Part shown: one piece after another, positions 49,410 to 58,310 of the stretch | How positions within the stretch are numbered: position 1 is the stretch's first letter | Layout of the letters: each line of letters starts with the position of its first letter | Assembly (NCBI RefSeq): GCF_001042475.2 | Contig: NZ_LECW02000045.1 | Coordinates: forward strand, 607,902-671,901 | Direction of reading: 5' to 3' | DNA from: Bacillus glycinifermentans | GTDB taxonomy: Bacteria; Bacillota; Bacilli; Bacillales; Bacillaceae | Length of the DNA: 64,000 nt | Made by a program: the position numbers and the translations under genes | The notes under the pieces: model-generated | Seen by the model: the letters and a program-made list of their open reading frames with translations, nothing else | Databases searched by the model: none | Told to the model about the DNA's origin: nothing

Positions 49410-50481
49410 GATGTTCAAGACATATTTACGCGATCGGGCGTGGCTCATTCTGTTTTCGCTGCTGGGCATCGGGTTTGCCGCTGCCGCCTTATGGCTAGGC
49501 GCATTTGAGAACGGCGGTATTTCCGGAGCGAACATCTGCTATGTATTCGTATTGATGACCGCTTTTCTTATCGCAGGGTTAGCCATCGATTACGGCAGGC
49601 AGCGATCATTTCTTCTTCAATTAAAAAAACAGCATCTAGACGTATCAGCGATGCAGACGGGAGAAGCGCTTAAAGCCTATCATCCGCAAACGGAAGAGCA
49701 GCGGATCTGGACTTCGCTGATTGCCAAAATCAATAAATCATACAGGGAAAAGCTTGCCCGCAACTCAAGGCAGCGCCAGCAGCACGTCAATTTCACCAAT
49801 CAATGGATTCATCATATGAAAACACCCGTCTCCGTCATTTCGCTTCTCATACAGGAGGGGAGAAAACAGTCTGATCCAGCGTCCCTCCGCACTGCCCTCG
49901 GCGATATAGAAGAGGAAAATGAACGGTTTCGCCGCGGATTGGACATGATGCTTCATATGGCGAGGCTTGACCATTTTGCGATTGATCTGAAGTCTGAGAA
50001 AATAGACGTCGTCCGCTTGCTGAGGGATATCATCAATGAGGAGAAGCGGCAGTTTATCAAACGGCGCCTCTTTCCGAAATTAGAGACACCGGACGAGAGC
50101 GTGATCGTTCACAGCGACAAAAAATGGCTGACAGTCGTCTTTCAGCAGATCGTCTACAATGCATTGAAATATTCGCCCCAGCAAAAAGGGGAAGAGATTA
50201 TATTTGCAGTTGAACAAACGGGCGATCAGACGTCCGTTTCTGTTATTGACCGGGGGATCGGAATCCCGGCGCACGATCTTCCGCGCATTTTCGCTCCTTT
50301 TTTTACCGGGGAAAACGGACGGACGCAAAAAGAAGCGACGGGAATGGGGCTCTATTTGTCAAAAGAGATTTGCGGCCATTTGGGACATGAGCTTAGCGCT
50401 CTTTCAAAGCCCGGAGAGGGAACGGCCGTGACCGTTTCCTTTACGAGCAGCACCCTTCACGGCAATGTGACAAAATTGTAA
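49402..50481 (+). CDS. psdS: Intramembrane-sensing histidine kinase PsdS (YvcQ)
   Basis: A 359-residue histidine kinase of the BceS type: two membrane helices (about 10-30 and 38-58) with almost no external loop, so it senses through the partner ABC transporter. The cytoplasmic part has a dimerisation histidine in QWIHHMKTPVSV (about 135) and a complete ATPase domain with the N-box FQQIVYNALKYSP, the G1 box DRGIGIP and GTGMGLYLSKEI-like EATGMGLYLS. It is translationally coupled to psdR. The Psd system of B. subtilis responds to lipid II-binding lantibiotics such as nisin and to enduracidin. Confidence 0.92.
   Translation: MNRMFKTYLRDRAWLILFSLLGIGFAAAALWLGAFENGGISGANICYVFVLMTAFLIAGLAIDYGRQRSFLLQLKKQHLDVSAMQTGEALKAYHPQTEEQRIWTSLIAKINKSYREKLARNSRQRQQHVNFTNQWIHHMKTPVSVISLLIQEGRKQSDPASLRTALGDIEEENERFRRGLDMMLHMARLDHFAIDLKSEKIDVVRLLRDIINEEKRQFIKRRLFPKLETPDESVIVHSDKKWLTVVFQQIVYNALKYSPQQKGEEIIFAVEQTGDQTSVSVIDRGIGIPAHDLPRIFAPFFTGENGRTQKEATGMGLYLSKEICGHLGHELSALSKPGEGTAVTVSFTSSTLHGNVTKL
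50468..50481 (+). promoter_or_regulatory. PsdR/BceR-type binding site before psdA
   Basis: TGACA-AAAT-TGTAA matches the inverted repeat TNACA-N4-TGTAA bound by BceR-like regulators. It overlaps the last codons of psdS. A consensus -10 (TATAAT, 50536-50541) follows 54 bases later without a good -35, as expected for an activator-dependent promoter. Confidence 0.75.
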
Positions 50482-50566
50482 GGTTGGCCGCCCGGTTTGC
50501 AAGGTAATTCGATGGGAGTTGTTTTCGCTCCTTTTTATAATAAAAGAAAAAAAGGAGAAGGAAACA

Positions 50567-51346
50567 ATGAACGTATTGGAAACAAAGCATTTATCAAAAA
50601 CGTATTTTTCGCAGAAAGGCGGCTTTTCGCATCAGGCGCTGGACGATTTTAATATATCGGTTGAAAAAGGTGAATTCGTAGGGGTGATGGGACCTTCCGG
50701 GAGCGGAAAAACGACGCTTCTCAACCTTCTGGCGACGATTGACGAGCCGACAAACGGCGATTTGATCATTAACGGTACAAATCCGGGCAAGCTGAAAGAC
50801 CATAAGCTCGCTTTATTCCGCAGGCGCGAGCTCGGCTTCATTTTTCAAGACTTTAACCTCCTTGAAACATTGACGATCAGGGAAAATATTCTTTTGCCGC
50901 TCGCGTTGGATAAGGTGCGCTTAAAGGAAATGGAACAAAAACTGATGGATCTGGCGAGAACGCTGCAGATCGACCACATTCTCAATCACCGCACATACGA
51001 GGTATCCGGAGGACAGCAGCAAAGGGCGGCCTGCGCCAGAGCGATGATTCATGAGCCTGCTCTCATGTTGGCGGATGAACCGACGGGCAACCTTGATTCA
51101 AAGTCGGCCAAACAAGTGATGGATTCATTGACGAAATTGAACCGCGAAAAACAAGCGACGATTTTAATGGTGACCCACGACCCGACAGCCGCAAGCTTTT
51201 GCGAACGGATCGTCTTTATTAAAGACGGCAGGTTTTTCTCGGAAATCCGCAAAGGGACAAACCGGCAGGATTTTTATCAGAGCATTCTTGATACGTTAAG
51301 CGTCCTGGGAGGTGATTTTCATGAACATGAGAACCATCGCCCGTAA
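50567..51346 (+). CDS. psdA: ABC transporter ATPase PsdA (YvcR)
   Basis: The 259-residue ATPase of a BceAB-type transporter that removes lantibiotics from their lipid II target and relays their presence to PsdS. Walker A GPSGSGKTT (about 44), Q-loop GFIFQDFNLLE, signature VSGGQQQRA, Walker B LMLADEPTGNLD and H-loop VTHDPT are all present. ATG 50567 behind AAAGGAGAAGG is the correct start. A longer reading would begin in the promoter. It overlaps psdB by 26 bases. Confidence 0.93.
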   Translation: MNVLETKHLSKTYFSQKGGFSHQALDDFNISVEKGEFVGVMGPSGSGKTTLLNLLATIDEPTNGDLIINGTNPGKLKDHKLALFRRRELGFIFQDFNLLETLTIRENILLPLALDKVRLKEMEQKLMDLARTLQIDHILNHRTYEVSGGQQQRAACARAMIHEPALMLADEPTGNLDSKSAKQVMDSLTKLNREKQATILMVTHDPTAASFCERIVFIKDGRFFSEIRKGTNRQDFYQSILDTLSVLGGDFHEHENHRP

Positions 51347-53249
51347 GAACGTTCAAGGCAATCTTCAGCGTTATTTGGCTTATTTTTTAAGCTGTGTGTT
51401 TACCGTTTCCGTGTTTTTTATTTTTTCTTCGTTTATTTATCATCCCGATGTAACGGAGGATAACATTTACGGAGGAGAAACTGTAAAGGTTTGCCTTTAT
51501 GCGGCTGAAGTGGTTATTATCGTATTTTCCGTCTTTTTTATCATGTATTCGAATTCTGCATTTTTGCAGGCGAGAAAAAAAGAATTTGGTTTATTGAGTT
51601 TGTTCGGTACGTCAAAGCTTCAATTGCGCAAAATGATTTATTACGAACAGACGATCATTTCTTTCGTTTCGATCGCAGCCGGGATCGGCATCGGGCTTTT
51701 ATTTTCAAAGCTGTTTTTCATGGCGATGTCGGCCTTGATGGATGTAAAGGCTCCGATTTCGTTTATGGTCGTTCCGAAGGCTTTGATTATCACGGCAGTC
51801 GGCTTCGGCATCCTCTTTCAGACGCTGACGATTCTGTCATTAACGCGGATTCGCAAGCTTCAGATCATCGACTTGTTAAAAGCGAAACAGCAGCCGAAAG
51901 GAATGCCCGCTTATTCCAAATGGCTCACCGTCCTTTCGGTGCTTTGCCTCGCCGGCTGCTATACGATCGCGGCAACGGCCGGGTTGCTTGATATGATCTA
52001 TCGGGTGTTTCCGATTTTGATCCTTGTCCTGATCGGGACATATTTCTTTTTTACGCAAAGCAGCGTGGCGATTTTTCGCAGCTTGTATAAGCATAAAACG
52101 AGCTTTTACAGCGGAACGAACATCATTACCCGCTCCAATATCATGTTTCGCCTGAAAGATTATGCGCGGATGCTGTTTTTGACGTCGATCATTACAGCCG
52201 TAATTTTAACGGCGACAGGTGTCATCTACATGTTCTACGCCGATCTGAAAAATCAGGGGGAAACCGGCTTTTCGCAGGCCGTGGCATGGGTTGAGCAAGA
52301 CGCTTCGACATACCATGTCATCAAGCCGGAAAAGGTGGAAGGCACTCTTCAAGATGCGGGTGCTTCCGTTCAGTATCGAATCGAGGTGACGGGGATTCCT
52401 GTCACATTCAACACGAAACAGCGGAAAAATGAAGGCGTGATGATTTCTGAAAAAGATTATGATAAGGCCGCCGAAAAAAAGCATCTTCCGCCGGCACAAT
52501 TGAAAAAGGGCGAGGCGTTTATCAATTTTCCGTTCCACTATGGGAATACGGGATTTTTTGAAACAGGGGAACCCGTGAAGATCAAAACGGCAGCCGGGAA
52601 GAGCCTCGTGTTAAAAATGGAAAAAGAGCGGGATAAAGGAATCCTTTTCAATATGGGAAGAGCGAGCAAATTAATTGTCGTCGACCAGGAAACGTATGAG
52701 AAAGCGGCTGAAGCGGTGCCACTGAACAAACAGATGAGAATCATCGGCTATGAGCTTAACGATTGGGAACATCAAGTCAAAGTATCTGAAAAGCTTGAGC
52801 AAATGGTGCCGAAGGAGCAAAAAGATTCGTTTCAGGTCAGGGCGCCGGGCTATCAAGTGATGAAGCAGGCGACGGCGCTTACGCTGTTTATCGGGCTGTT
52901 TATCAGCATCGTGTTTTTCGTGGTCCAAGGGAGCATGATGTATTTACGGCTTTTCACCGAAATCGAAGATACGCGGATTCAAGTGTCTGCGCTGCGGAGA
53001 ATCGGTGTAACGAAAAAGGAAATCCGGGCGATTCTCGGAAAGCAAATGGGATTTCTCTTTTTCATTCCGTTTGTCGCAGGCTCCATCCATGCCGCGTTTG
53101 CGTATAAGGCTCTCAGCAATATGCTCAAGTCTAATCTGTTTTTCAGCGCCGTGACCGTCATCGGCATCTATTTTCTCTTTCAGGCGGCGTATTACATCAT
53201 CACCCGAAAAGTCTATGAACGGGCCGTTATGAAGAATATGAATTTATAA
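51321..53249 (+). CDS. psdB: ABC transporter permease PsdB (YvcS)
   Basis: A 642-residue BceB-type permease with about ten membrane helices and a large extracellular domain (about residues 310-510) between helices seven and eight, which recognises the peptide antibiotic. FtsX-like cytoplasmic segments (ARKKEFGLLSLFGTSKLQLRK and IQVSALRRIGVTKKEIRA) are conserved coupling regions. ATG 51321 lies behind GGGAGGTGA, inside the end of psdA. A bidirectional terminator follows. Confidence 0.93.
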   Translation: MNMRTIARKNVQGNLQRYLAYFLSCVFTVSVFFIFSSFIYHPDVTEDNIYGGETVKVCLYAAEVVIIVFSVFFIMYSNSAFLQARKKEFGLLSLFGTSKLQLRKMIYYEQTIISFVSIAAGIGIGLLFSKLFFMAMSALMDVKAPISFMVVPKALIITAVGFGILFQTLTILSLTRIRKLQIIDLLKAKQQPKGMPAYSKWLTVLSVLCLAGCYTIAATAGLLDMIYRVFPILILVLIGTYFFFTQSSVAIFRSLYKHKTSFYSGTNIITRSNIMFRLKDYARMLFLTSIITAVILTATGVIYMFYADLKNQGETGFSQAVAWVEQDASTYHVIKPEKVEGTLQDAGASVQYRIEVTGIPVTFNTKQRKNEGVMISEKDYDKAAEKKHLPPAQLKKGEAFINFPFHYGNTGFFETGEPVKIKTAAGKSLVLKMEKERDKGILFNMGRASKLIVVDQETYEKAAEAVPLNKQMRIIGYELNDWEHQVKVSEKLEQMVPKEQKDSFQVRAPGYQVMKQATALTLFIGLFISIVFFVVQGSMMYLRLFTEIEDTRIQVSALRRIGVTKKEIRAILGKQMGFLFFIPFVAGSIHAAFAYKALSNMLKSNLFFSAVTVIGIYFLFQAAYYIITRKVYERAVMKNMNL

Positions 53250-53256
53250 AAAAAGT

Positions 53257-53290
53257 GAACTGATTCAATATGCTGAATCAGTTCTTTTTT
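53257..53290. terminator. Bidirectional terminator between psdB and the ArsR-type gene
   Basis: An eleven-base perfect stem (GAACTGATTCA with TGAATCAGTTC), six-base loop, and A/T runs on both sides. Confidence 0.93.
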
Positions 53291-53973
53291 ATAGAAATAT
53301 GGAACACGCGTTCAAACTCTTTTTCTCCTTTAGGCGTGATGGAAACGGCTCTTGAGAGCGGACGGCGCTCAATCCAGCCCATGCGGATAAAGGCATCGAG
53401 CAACGCGGAGCCTAAAGCGCCCGCCAAGTGGTAGCGCCTTTCGCTCCAGTCAAGGCATCTATGGCAAAAGGAGCGGCGCTTTCTTTTGACCTCCCGGACA
53501 TCGACGCCAAGCTCCTTGAAGCATGATGCGCCCTTTTCAGTAACGGTAAACGCTTCTTCATTCTCTTTTAAAAAGTCCATGCTGACGAGCTGTTCGGCAA
53601 GTTTCACGCCAAGCGATCCGGCCAGATGGTCGTAGCATGTCCGCGCTTTTCTGATCGCTCGATCCTCCGCGGACTGCCGGAAGGATCTGATCTCCCCCGG
53701 CGGTGCCGCAAGAAGAAGGGTTTCCAGTATCCGGGCGGTTTCCGCATGTTTAAGCCGGTAGTAGCGGTGCCGTCCCTGCTTTTGGCTGACCACCATATCC
53801 GCGTCCGCCAGCTTGGCAAGGTGGAAGCTGGCGGTTTGCTGTTTAACGCCGGCAAAGCCGGCAAGCTCGGAGGCAGTATAAAAACGGTCATCAAGCAAAG
53901 CGGTTAACATCGCCGCGCGCGACGGATCAGTGATAAGCTTGGCTACCTCTGCAATATTCGGGGTGACGTTCAT
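53278..53973 (-). CDS. ArsR-type winged-helix transcriptional regulator
   Basis: A 231-residue regulator with an N-terminal ArsR/SmtB-like winged helix (about 8-90: MLTALLDDRFYTASELAGFAGVKQQTASFHLAKL then a wing with KQGRHRYYRL). The C-terminal half contains a Cys/His-rich patch (RRSFCHRCLDWSERRYHLAG) and no classic metal-binding motif in the recognition helix. ATG 53973 has GGAGG seven bases upstream. A longer reading to 54135 would run through the divergent operator. It is transcribed away from the flavin reductase gene, which it most likely controls. The ligand is unknown. Confidence 0.85.
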   Translation of the reverse strand: MNVTPNIAEVAKLITDPSRAAMLTALLDDRFYTASELAGFAGVKQQTASFHLAKLADADMVVSQKQGRHRYYRLKHAETARILETLLLAAPPGEIRSFRQSAEDRAIRKARTCYDHLAGSLGVKLAEQLVSMDFLKENEEAFTVTEKGASCFKELGVDVREVKRKRRSFCHRCLDWSERRYHLAGALGSALLDAFIRMGWIERRPLSRAVSITPKGEKEFERVFHISIKKN

Positions 53974-53989
53974 ATCGATTCCTCCATTA

Positions 53990-54033
53990 TGTAATCCATA
54001 TTTCGATGATAATCGATATATTAATGGATTACA
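53990..54033. promoter_or_regulatory. Divergent operator: 10-bp inverted repeat
   Basis: TGTAATCCAT (53990-53999) and ATGGATTACA (54024-54033) are perfect inverted arms. Between them lies a second smaller repeat, TCGAT-GATA-ATCGA (54003-54016). The site lies 17 bases from the ArsR start and 28 bases from the flavin reductase start, so it can control both. Confidence 0.75.
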
Positions 54034-54060
54034 ATCAAAACAGATAAGGAGGAAAAAAAC

Positions 54061-54660
54061 ATGAACAAACGAACCAAAGAAATCGAACCAAGCATATTGT
54101 ACTATGGGACGCCGGTGATTTTGCTCAGCACGCAAAACGAAGACGGCTCTGTGAATCTCAGCCCGCTTTCGTCTTCATGGGCGCTCGGGGACTGTGTGGT
54201 CATCGGAGTATCAACGGAAGGTAAAGCGTTTGAAAACATCGAAAGGCAGAATCAATGCGTCATCAATGTGCCTGACCCGTCATTATGGAGAAACGTAGAG
54301 AAACTGGCGGCCTTTACAGGGAAAGATCCTGTGCCCGAAGCGAAAAAACGGCTCGGCTTCACATATTGCAAAGAAAAGTTCGCAGCCGGCGGATTGACGC
54401 CGGCTCCGTCACAATCCGTCAAACCGGACAGAGTTGCCGAATGCCCGATTCAAATCGAAGCCGAGGTCAAAACGGTCCGCATTCCCGAACATACGCCATT
54501 CTTTGCTGTGATCGAAACAAAGGCGGTGCGCGTGCACGTTCATGAGAACATCATCAAAGGGACAAACCACATCGATCCTGAAAAGTGGAGTCCCATGATT
54601 TATAATTTCCGGCACTATTTCGGATTGGGGATGGAGCTCGGCAAAACGTTCCGAGCCTAA
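54061..54660 (+). CDS. Flavin reductase-like (FMN-binding split barrel) protein
   Basis: A 199-residue protein of the flavin reductase-like family, resembling B. subtilis YwrF. It has the FMN-binding features of the split barrel: [21 protein letters not shown] (about 23-43) and [20 protein letters not shown]. These proteins bind FMN and reduce flavins or act as oxygen-insensitive oxidoreductases. AAGGAGG lies about six bases before the ATG. It is divergent from the ArsR-type gene with a shared palindrome. Its stop overlaps the convergent yvcT stop. Confidence 0.85.
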   Translation: MNKRTKEIEPSILYYGTPVILLSTQNEDGSVNLSPLSSSWALGDCVVIGVSTEGKAFENIERQNQCVINVPDPSLWRNVEKLAAFTGKDPVPEAKKRLGFTYCKEKFAAGGLTPAPSQSVKPDRVAECPIQIEAEVKTVRIPEHTPFFAVIETKAVRVHVHENIIKGTNHIDPEKWSPMIYNFRHYFGLGMELGKTFRA

Positions 54661-55640
54661 CGCCCGCCCTCCTTTAATTCCTTCACGACATCGCGCGGCT
54701 GTTTGCCTTGAAGGCCGTCAATCAGGTTTTTGACGGCGGTCTTCAGCATGTTGACATGGGTGATGCGGGTGGATGATCCGATGTGAGGAACGAGCGTCGC
54801 ATTTGGAAGGCTTAAGAGCTGATTGTCTGTTTCAATCGGCTCTTTTTCAAATACATCAAGGCCGGCGCCTTTAATCCATCCATCTTTCAGCGCGTTGATC
54901 AGCGCCTTTTCGTCAACAGTCTGGCCGCGGGAAATATTAATGAAAACAGCGGACTGTTTCATTTGCCTAAACTCGCGTTCCCCTATGAGATGGAACGTGT
55001 CTTTCGTCAGCGGTGTAATCAGGACGATGAAGTCTGACCGCTGTAACAGTTCGTTGAAATCGGTGTATACGGCTCCGGTTTTTTTCTCGGCTTCCGGTTT
55101 GCGGCTTCGGCTGTAATAGAGGACGTCCATGTCAAAGCCAAATGCGGCCCGCTTGGCAACCTTTTCGCCGATCCGCCCCATTCCGATGATTCCGAGCGTC
55201 TGGTGATGGACATCTGTGCCAAACAAGCTTTCATCATCTTCGGACTTCGTCCATTTTCCCTCGCGTACATAGCGGTCAAGCTCTGCGATCCGGCGCGCTG
55301 AAGAAAGGATCAGCCCAAATGCAAGGTCTGCGACCGTATCGTCAAGGACGTGCGGCGTATGCGTGCCGATCACAGAGCGTTCTCTCATGGCTTCGATATC
55401 AAAATTATCGTACCCTACGGAGTTATTGCTGACGATTTTCAGTTTCGGTGCGCTGCATAATAATTCACGGTCGATTTTTGTTCCAGATGTTAAAAGGCCT
55501 TCCGCTTCCTTGATGTTCTCAAGCAGCACGCGTCTCGGAATGCGCTCCCGGGACGTCCAGATGTCATATGTGCAGTGTTCGGCAAGCATCTCTTCGACTT
55601 CTTTTGGGATCGGCTTTGTAACGTATACAAACGGCTTCAT
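54657..55640 (-). CDS. yvcT: D-isomer 2-hydroxyacid dehydrogenase (YvcT)
   Basis: An NAD(P)-dependent reductase of glyoxylate, hydroxypyruvate or 2-ketogluconate type. The 327-residue protein has the Rossmann motif [16 protein letters not shown] (about 150-165), the catalytic arginine in [14 protein letters not shown], glutamate in DVFEKEP and histidine in [12 protein letters not shown] 55640 is chosen because AAGGAGG is six bases upstream; ATG 55646 touches that site. It lies at the same position as B. subtilis yvcT. The exact substrate is not decided by sequence. Confidence 0.9.
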   Translation of the reverse strand: MKPFVYVTKPIPKEVEEMLAEHCTYDIWTSRERIPRRVLLENIKEAEGLLTSGTKIDRELLCSAPKLKIVSNNSVGYDNFDIEAMRERSVIGTHTPHVLDDTVADLAFGLILSSARRIAELDRYVREGKWTKSEDDESLFGTDVHHQTLGIIGMGRIGEKVAKRAAFGFDMDVLYYSRSRKPEAEKKTGAVYTDFNELLQRSDFIVLITPLTKDTFHLIGEREFRQMKQSAVFINISRGQTVDEKALINALKDGWIKGAGLDVFEKEPIETDNQLLSLPNATLVPHIGSSTRITHVNMLKTAVKNLIDGLQGKQPRDVVKELKEGGR

Positions 55641-56033
55641 CTGCATCCTCCTTCAAAATATGCTGTACTGCCATTATAGAGGAAAAATCGATACTGCAAA
55701 AATCGAAGTTCGCTAAGAAATGCAGGACTATCAGATCATTTATGCGATTTTTCAATCTCGAAGACAATTAATGAAATTTTTTAATTAATTTTAATGCATT
55801 TTTTTGACTATAAATTCATTGCCTCGCTCTGTCATCCGGTTTTCAATTACGTTTTTATAGGCGGACAAAAGTGTAGATTTTATTATTTTAGAAAGATATA
55901 AAATGTGATGTATTAAATATCCAGTACATTTTTAGTGAATTTTCGCAATCGAACCAAAATTCAAAAACCATGTGCTATAATTCATACGTGCAACAAATTC
56001 AAGGTCACATGACTATGAAAAGGAGTGAGAGAA
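55641..56033 (+). promoter_or_regulatory. yvcT-yvdA divergent intergenic region
   Basis: This nearly 400-base A+T-rich gap contains no gene. Towards yvdA an extended -10, TGC followed by TATAAT (55976-55981), lies 53 bases before the start codon, with no good -35. I see no clear operator. Confidence 0.55.
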
Positions 56034-56627
56034 ATGGCTAACTTATCTTCCATTTTGAAGCACAATCAGTCTTTTGTAGAGGAAAAGAAATATGAGTTTT
56101 ACGAAACGACGAAATTTCCCGAGAAAAAACTTGTGATTTTGACATGTATGGATACCCGATTATTGGAATTGCTCCATCATGCCATGGGTTTGAAAAATGG
56201 AGACGCAAAAATCATTAAGAATGCGGGGGCCGTTGTTTCTCATCCTTTTGGCAGCGTGATGCGGAGCATCCTTGTAGCCGTATATGAGCTGCAAGCAGAA
56301 GAGGTCTGTATCATCGGGCATCACGAATGCGGCATGGCGAGTCTGAATGCTTCAGCGATCTTTGAAAAAGCCACGCAGCGCGGAGTGAAGGCAGAGTGCC
56401 TGGAGCTGCTTGCAAATGCGGGCATCGATTTGAACTCGTGGATGACAGGCTTTGACAGCGTTGAAGACAGTGTCAAGTACAGCGTGAAAATGGTGCGGAA
56501 TCACCCGCTTATGCCGGAAGACGTTCCGGTGCATGGATTGGTTATCGATCCTAAGACCGGCGGTTTGGAAGTTGTAGAAGATGGTTATTCTCAGAAAAAT
56601 GTTTCGCTTTCAGGAAATACGGGATGA
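56034..56627 (+). CDS. yvdA: Beta-type carbonic anhydrase (YvdA)
   Basis: Interconverts CO2 and bicarbonate using zinc. The 197-residue protein has the zinc ligands and dyad of beta-carbonic anhydrases: Cys-Asp-Arg in TCMDTRLLE (about 38-42) and His and Cys in IGHHECGM (about 95-99). ATG 56034 with AAAGGAG about nine bases upstream is the start. It lies 24 bases before the SulP transporter gene and is surely co-transcribed with it, which suggests a joint role in bicarbonate supply. Confidence 0.92.
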   Translation: MANLSSILKHNQSFVEEKKYEFYETTKFPEKKLVILTCMDTRLLELLHHAMGLKNGDAKIIKNAGAVVSHPFGSVMRSILVAVYELQAEEVCIIGHHECGMASLNASAIFEKATQRGVKAECLELLANAGIDLNSWMTGFDSVEDSVKYSVKMVRNHPLMPEDVPVHGLVIDPKTGGLEVVEDGYSQKNVSLSGNTG

Positions 56628-56651
56628 TCATAAAGGGGAGGATGTCATTAC

Positions 56652-58271
56652 ATGCTACGTTTTTCCGGCAGATTTGAAGGTTATAATCTAAAGCGGTTTC
56701 AAAAAGATATTGTAGCGGGGATGGTCGTAGGAGTCGTCGCAATTCCGCTCGGAATGGCGTTTGCCATCGCCTCCGGCGTGAAGCCGGAGCACGGTCTTTA
56801 CACTGTGATCGTGGCCGGTATATTGATATCGCTGCTCGGCGGCTCCAAATTCCAGATCGGCGGGCCGACAGGCGCATTCGTGCCGATTTTATTCGGGATC
56901 GTTCTGCAATACGGCTTTGAAAATTTGTTAATCGCCGGTTTTATGGCCGGAGCGATATTGGTCATATTGGGGCTGCTGAAGCTTGGCAAGATCATAAAGT
57001 TTATTCCCCGTCCGGTGATCATCGGCTTTACCGCCGGGATCGCGGTCATCATTTTTACCGGGGAAATCGCCAAGTTTCTGGGCTTGAGAGATGTTGAAAA
57101 GCACGAAAGCTTCTATATGAATATGAGAGAGGTAGTCATCAACTTGGATACGTTCAGCTTTTACAGCATTTTGACGGCCGTCGTATCGCTCTTCTTCGTG
57201 CTGTTCACGCCGAAGGTTCTGCCTAAAGTTCCCGGAGCGCTTGCCGGCTTATTGGTGTCAACGCTGATGGCGACGACGCTTTTTCCCGAACAAGTGGTGA
57301 CGATCGGCTCTGCTTACGGGGAAATACCGCGCAATTTGCCGAGCTTCCAATTCCCTGAGCTATCGCTGGAAAAGATCGTATATTTGCTGCCTCCGGCTCT
57401 GGCGATTGCAATGCTGGGGGGAATCGAATCGCTGTTGTCAGCGATGGTCGCCGATAACATGAAAGGGACAAGGCATGACAGCAACAAAGAGCTGGTCGGA
57501 CAGGGAATCGCCAACATGGCCGCGCCGCTTTTCGGCGGCATACCGGCGACCGGAGCGATCGCCCGCACGGCGACAAACATCAGGACAGGCGCTGCTTCGC
57601 CGGTATCAGGTGTGGTCCACGGCGTATTCGTTCTGCTCGTGCTGCTGTTGTTTGCTCCGTATGCATCCCATATCCCGCTTGCAAGCATGGCGCCGATTTT
57701 GATGGTAGTCGCCTGGAATATGAGCGAACGGAAAGAGTTTGCAAACATGTTGAGACTCAAAAATTCTGACTCAGTCGTCCTCGTTGTTACGTTTCTGCTA
57801 ACGGTATGGCAGGATCTCGTTTTCGGGGTAGCCGGCGGCATTTTATTGGCGATCATCACCTTTATCGCAAGAATGAGCCAATCGTTCCGCATTAAAAAAG
57901 ATGCAGCCGAGTCGCTCGTTCCGGCTGCGGCTTCGGCAGAGGAGAAAACGTTTCATCGGTCAGTCAGCATCTACACGGTTGAAGGCCCGCTGTTTTTCGG
58001 TTCATCCAATTCCTTGGAGGATTCGATCTTAAATAAAAAGCAAATGCCAAAACTGTTGATCCTGCTGATGAATAAAGTCGACTATATGGACTCATCTGCC
58101 GAAGGAAGTCTGATGACGATCGTCAACCGTGTGCACCAGCAAAACGGGAAGGTCATGATCGTCGGACTCCAGCCGCAGCCGCGGGAGCTTCTTCATAAAA
58201 CTGGGCTGTTTCATAAAATCGGCAAACAGCACTTTGTCGACCGCCCTGAGCAAATCTTTGACGTCACATAG
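56652..58271 (+). CDS. yvdB: SulP (SLC26) family anion transporter with STAS domain (YvdB)
   Basis: A 539-residue membrane protein with about twelve to fourteen helices (1-410). It carries SulP landmarks GMVVGVVAIPLGMAFAIASGV and GGIPATGAIARTATNIRTGA, followed by a cytoplasmic STAS domain (about 435-535; LLILLMNKVDYMDSSAEGSL). SulP transporters move sulphate, bicarbonate or dicarboxylates. Pairing with a carbonic anhydrase favours bicarbonate, although that is inference. AAGGGGAGGATG lies upstream and a strong terminator downstream. Confidence 0.92.
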   Translation: MLRFSGRFEGYNLKRFQKDIVAGMVVGVVAIPLGMAFAIASGVKPEHGLYTVIVAGILISLLGGSKFQIGGPTGAFVPILFGIVLQYGFENLLIAGFMAGAILVILGLLKLGKIIKFIPRPVIIGFTAGIAVIIFTGEIAKFLGLRDVEKHESFYMNMREVVINLDTFSFYSILTAVVSLFFVLFTPKVLPKVPGALAGLLVSTLMATTLFPEQVVTIGSAYGEIPRNLPSFQFPELSLEKIVYLLPPALAIAMLGGIESLLSAMVADNMKGTRHDSNKELVGQGIANMAAPLFGGIPATGAIARTATNIRTGAASPVSGVVHGVFVLLVLLLFAPYASHIPLASMAPILMVVAWNMSERKEFANMLRLKNSDSVVLVVTFLLTVWQDLVFGVAGGILLAIITFIARMSQSFRIKKDAAESLVPAAASAEEKTFHRSVSIYTVEGPLFFGSSNSLEDSILNKKQMPKLLILLMNKVDYMDSSAEGSLMTIVNRVHQQNGKVMIVGLQPQPRELLHKTGLFHKIGKQHFVDRPEQIFDVT

Positions 58272-58282
58272 TAAAAACGAAG

Positions 58283-58310
58283 CCGCCTGTTCCGTGAACA
58301 GGCGGTTTTT
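58283..58310. terminator. Terminator after yvdAB
   Basis: A ten-base perfect stem (CCGCCTGTTC with GAACAGGCGG), three-base loop, then TTTTT. It can also serve the convergent HD gene. Confidence 0.93.

Noticed and set aside
53974..54135. Extended N-terminus of the ArsR-type protein to 54135
   Set aside because: It would cross the divergent operator and the neighbouring start. ATG 53973 has a proper ribosome-binding site.
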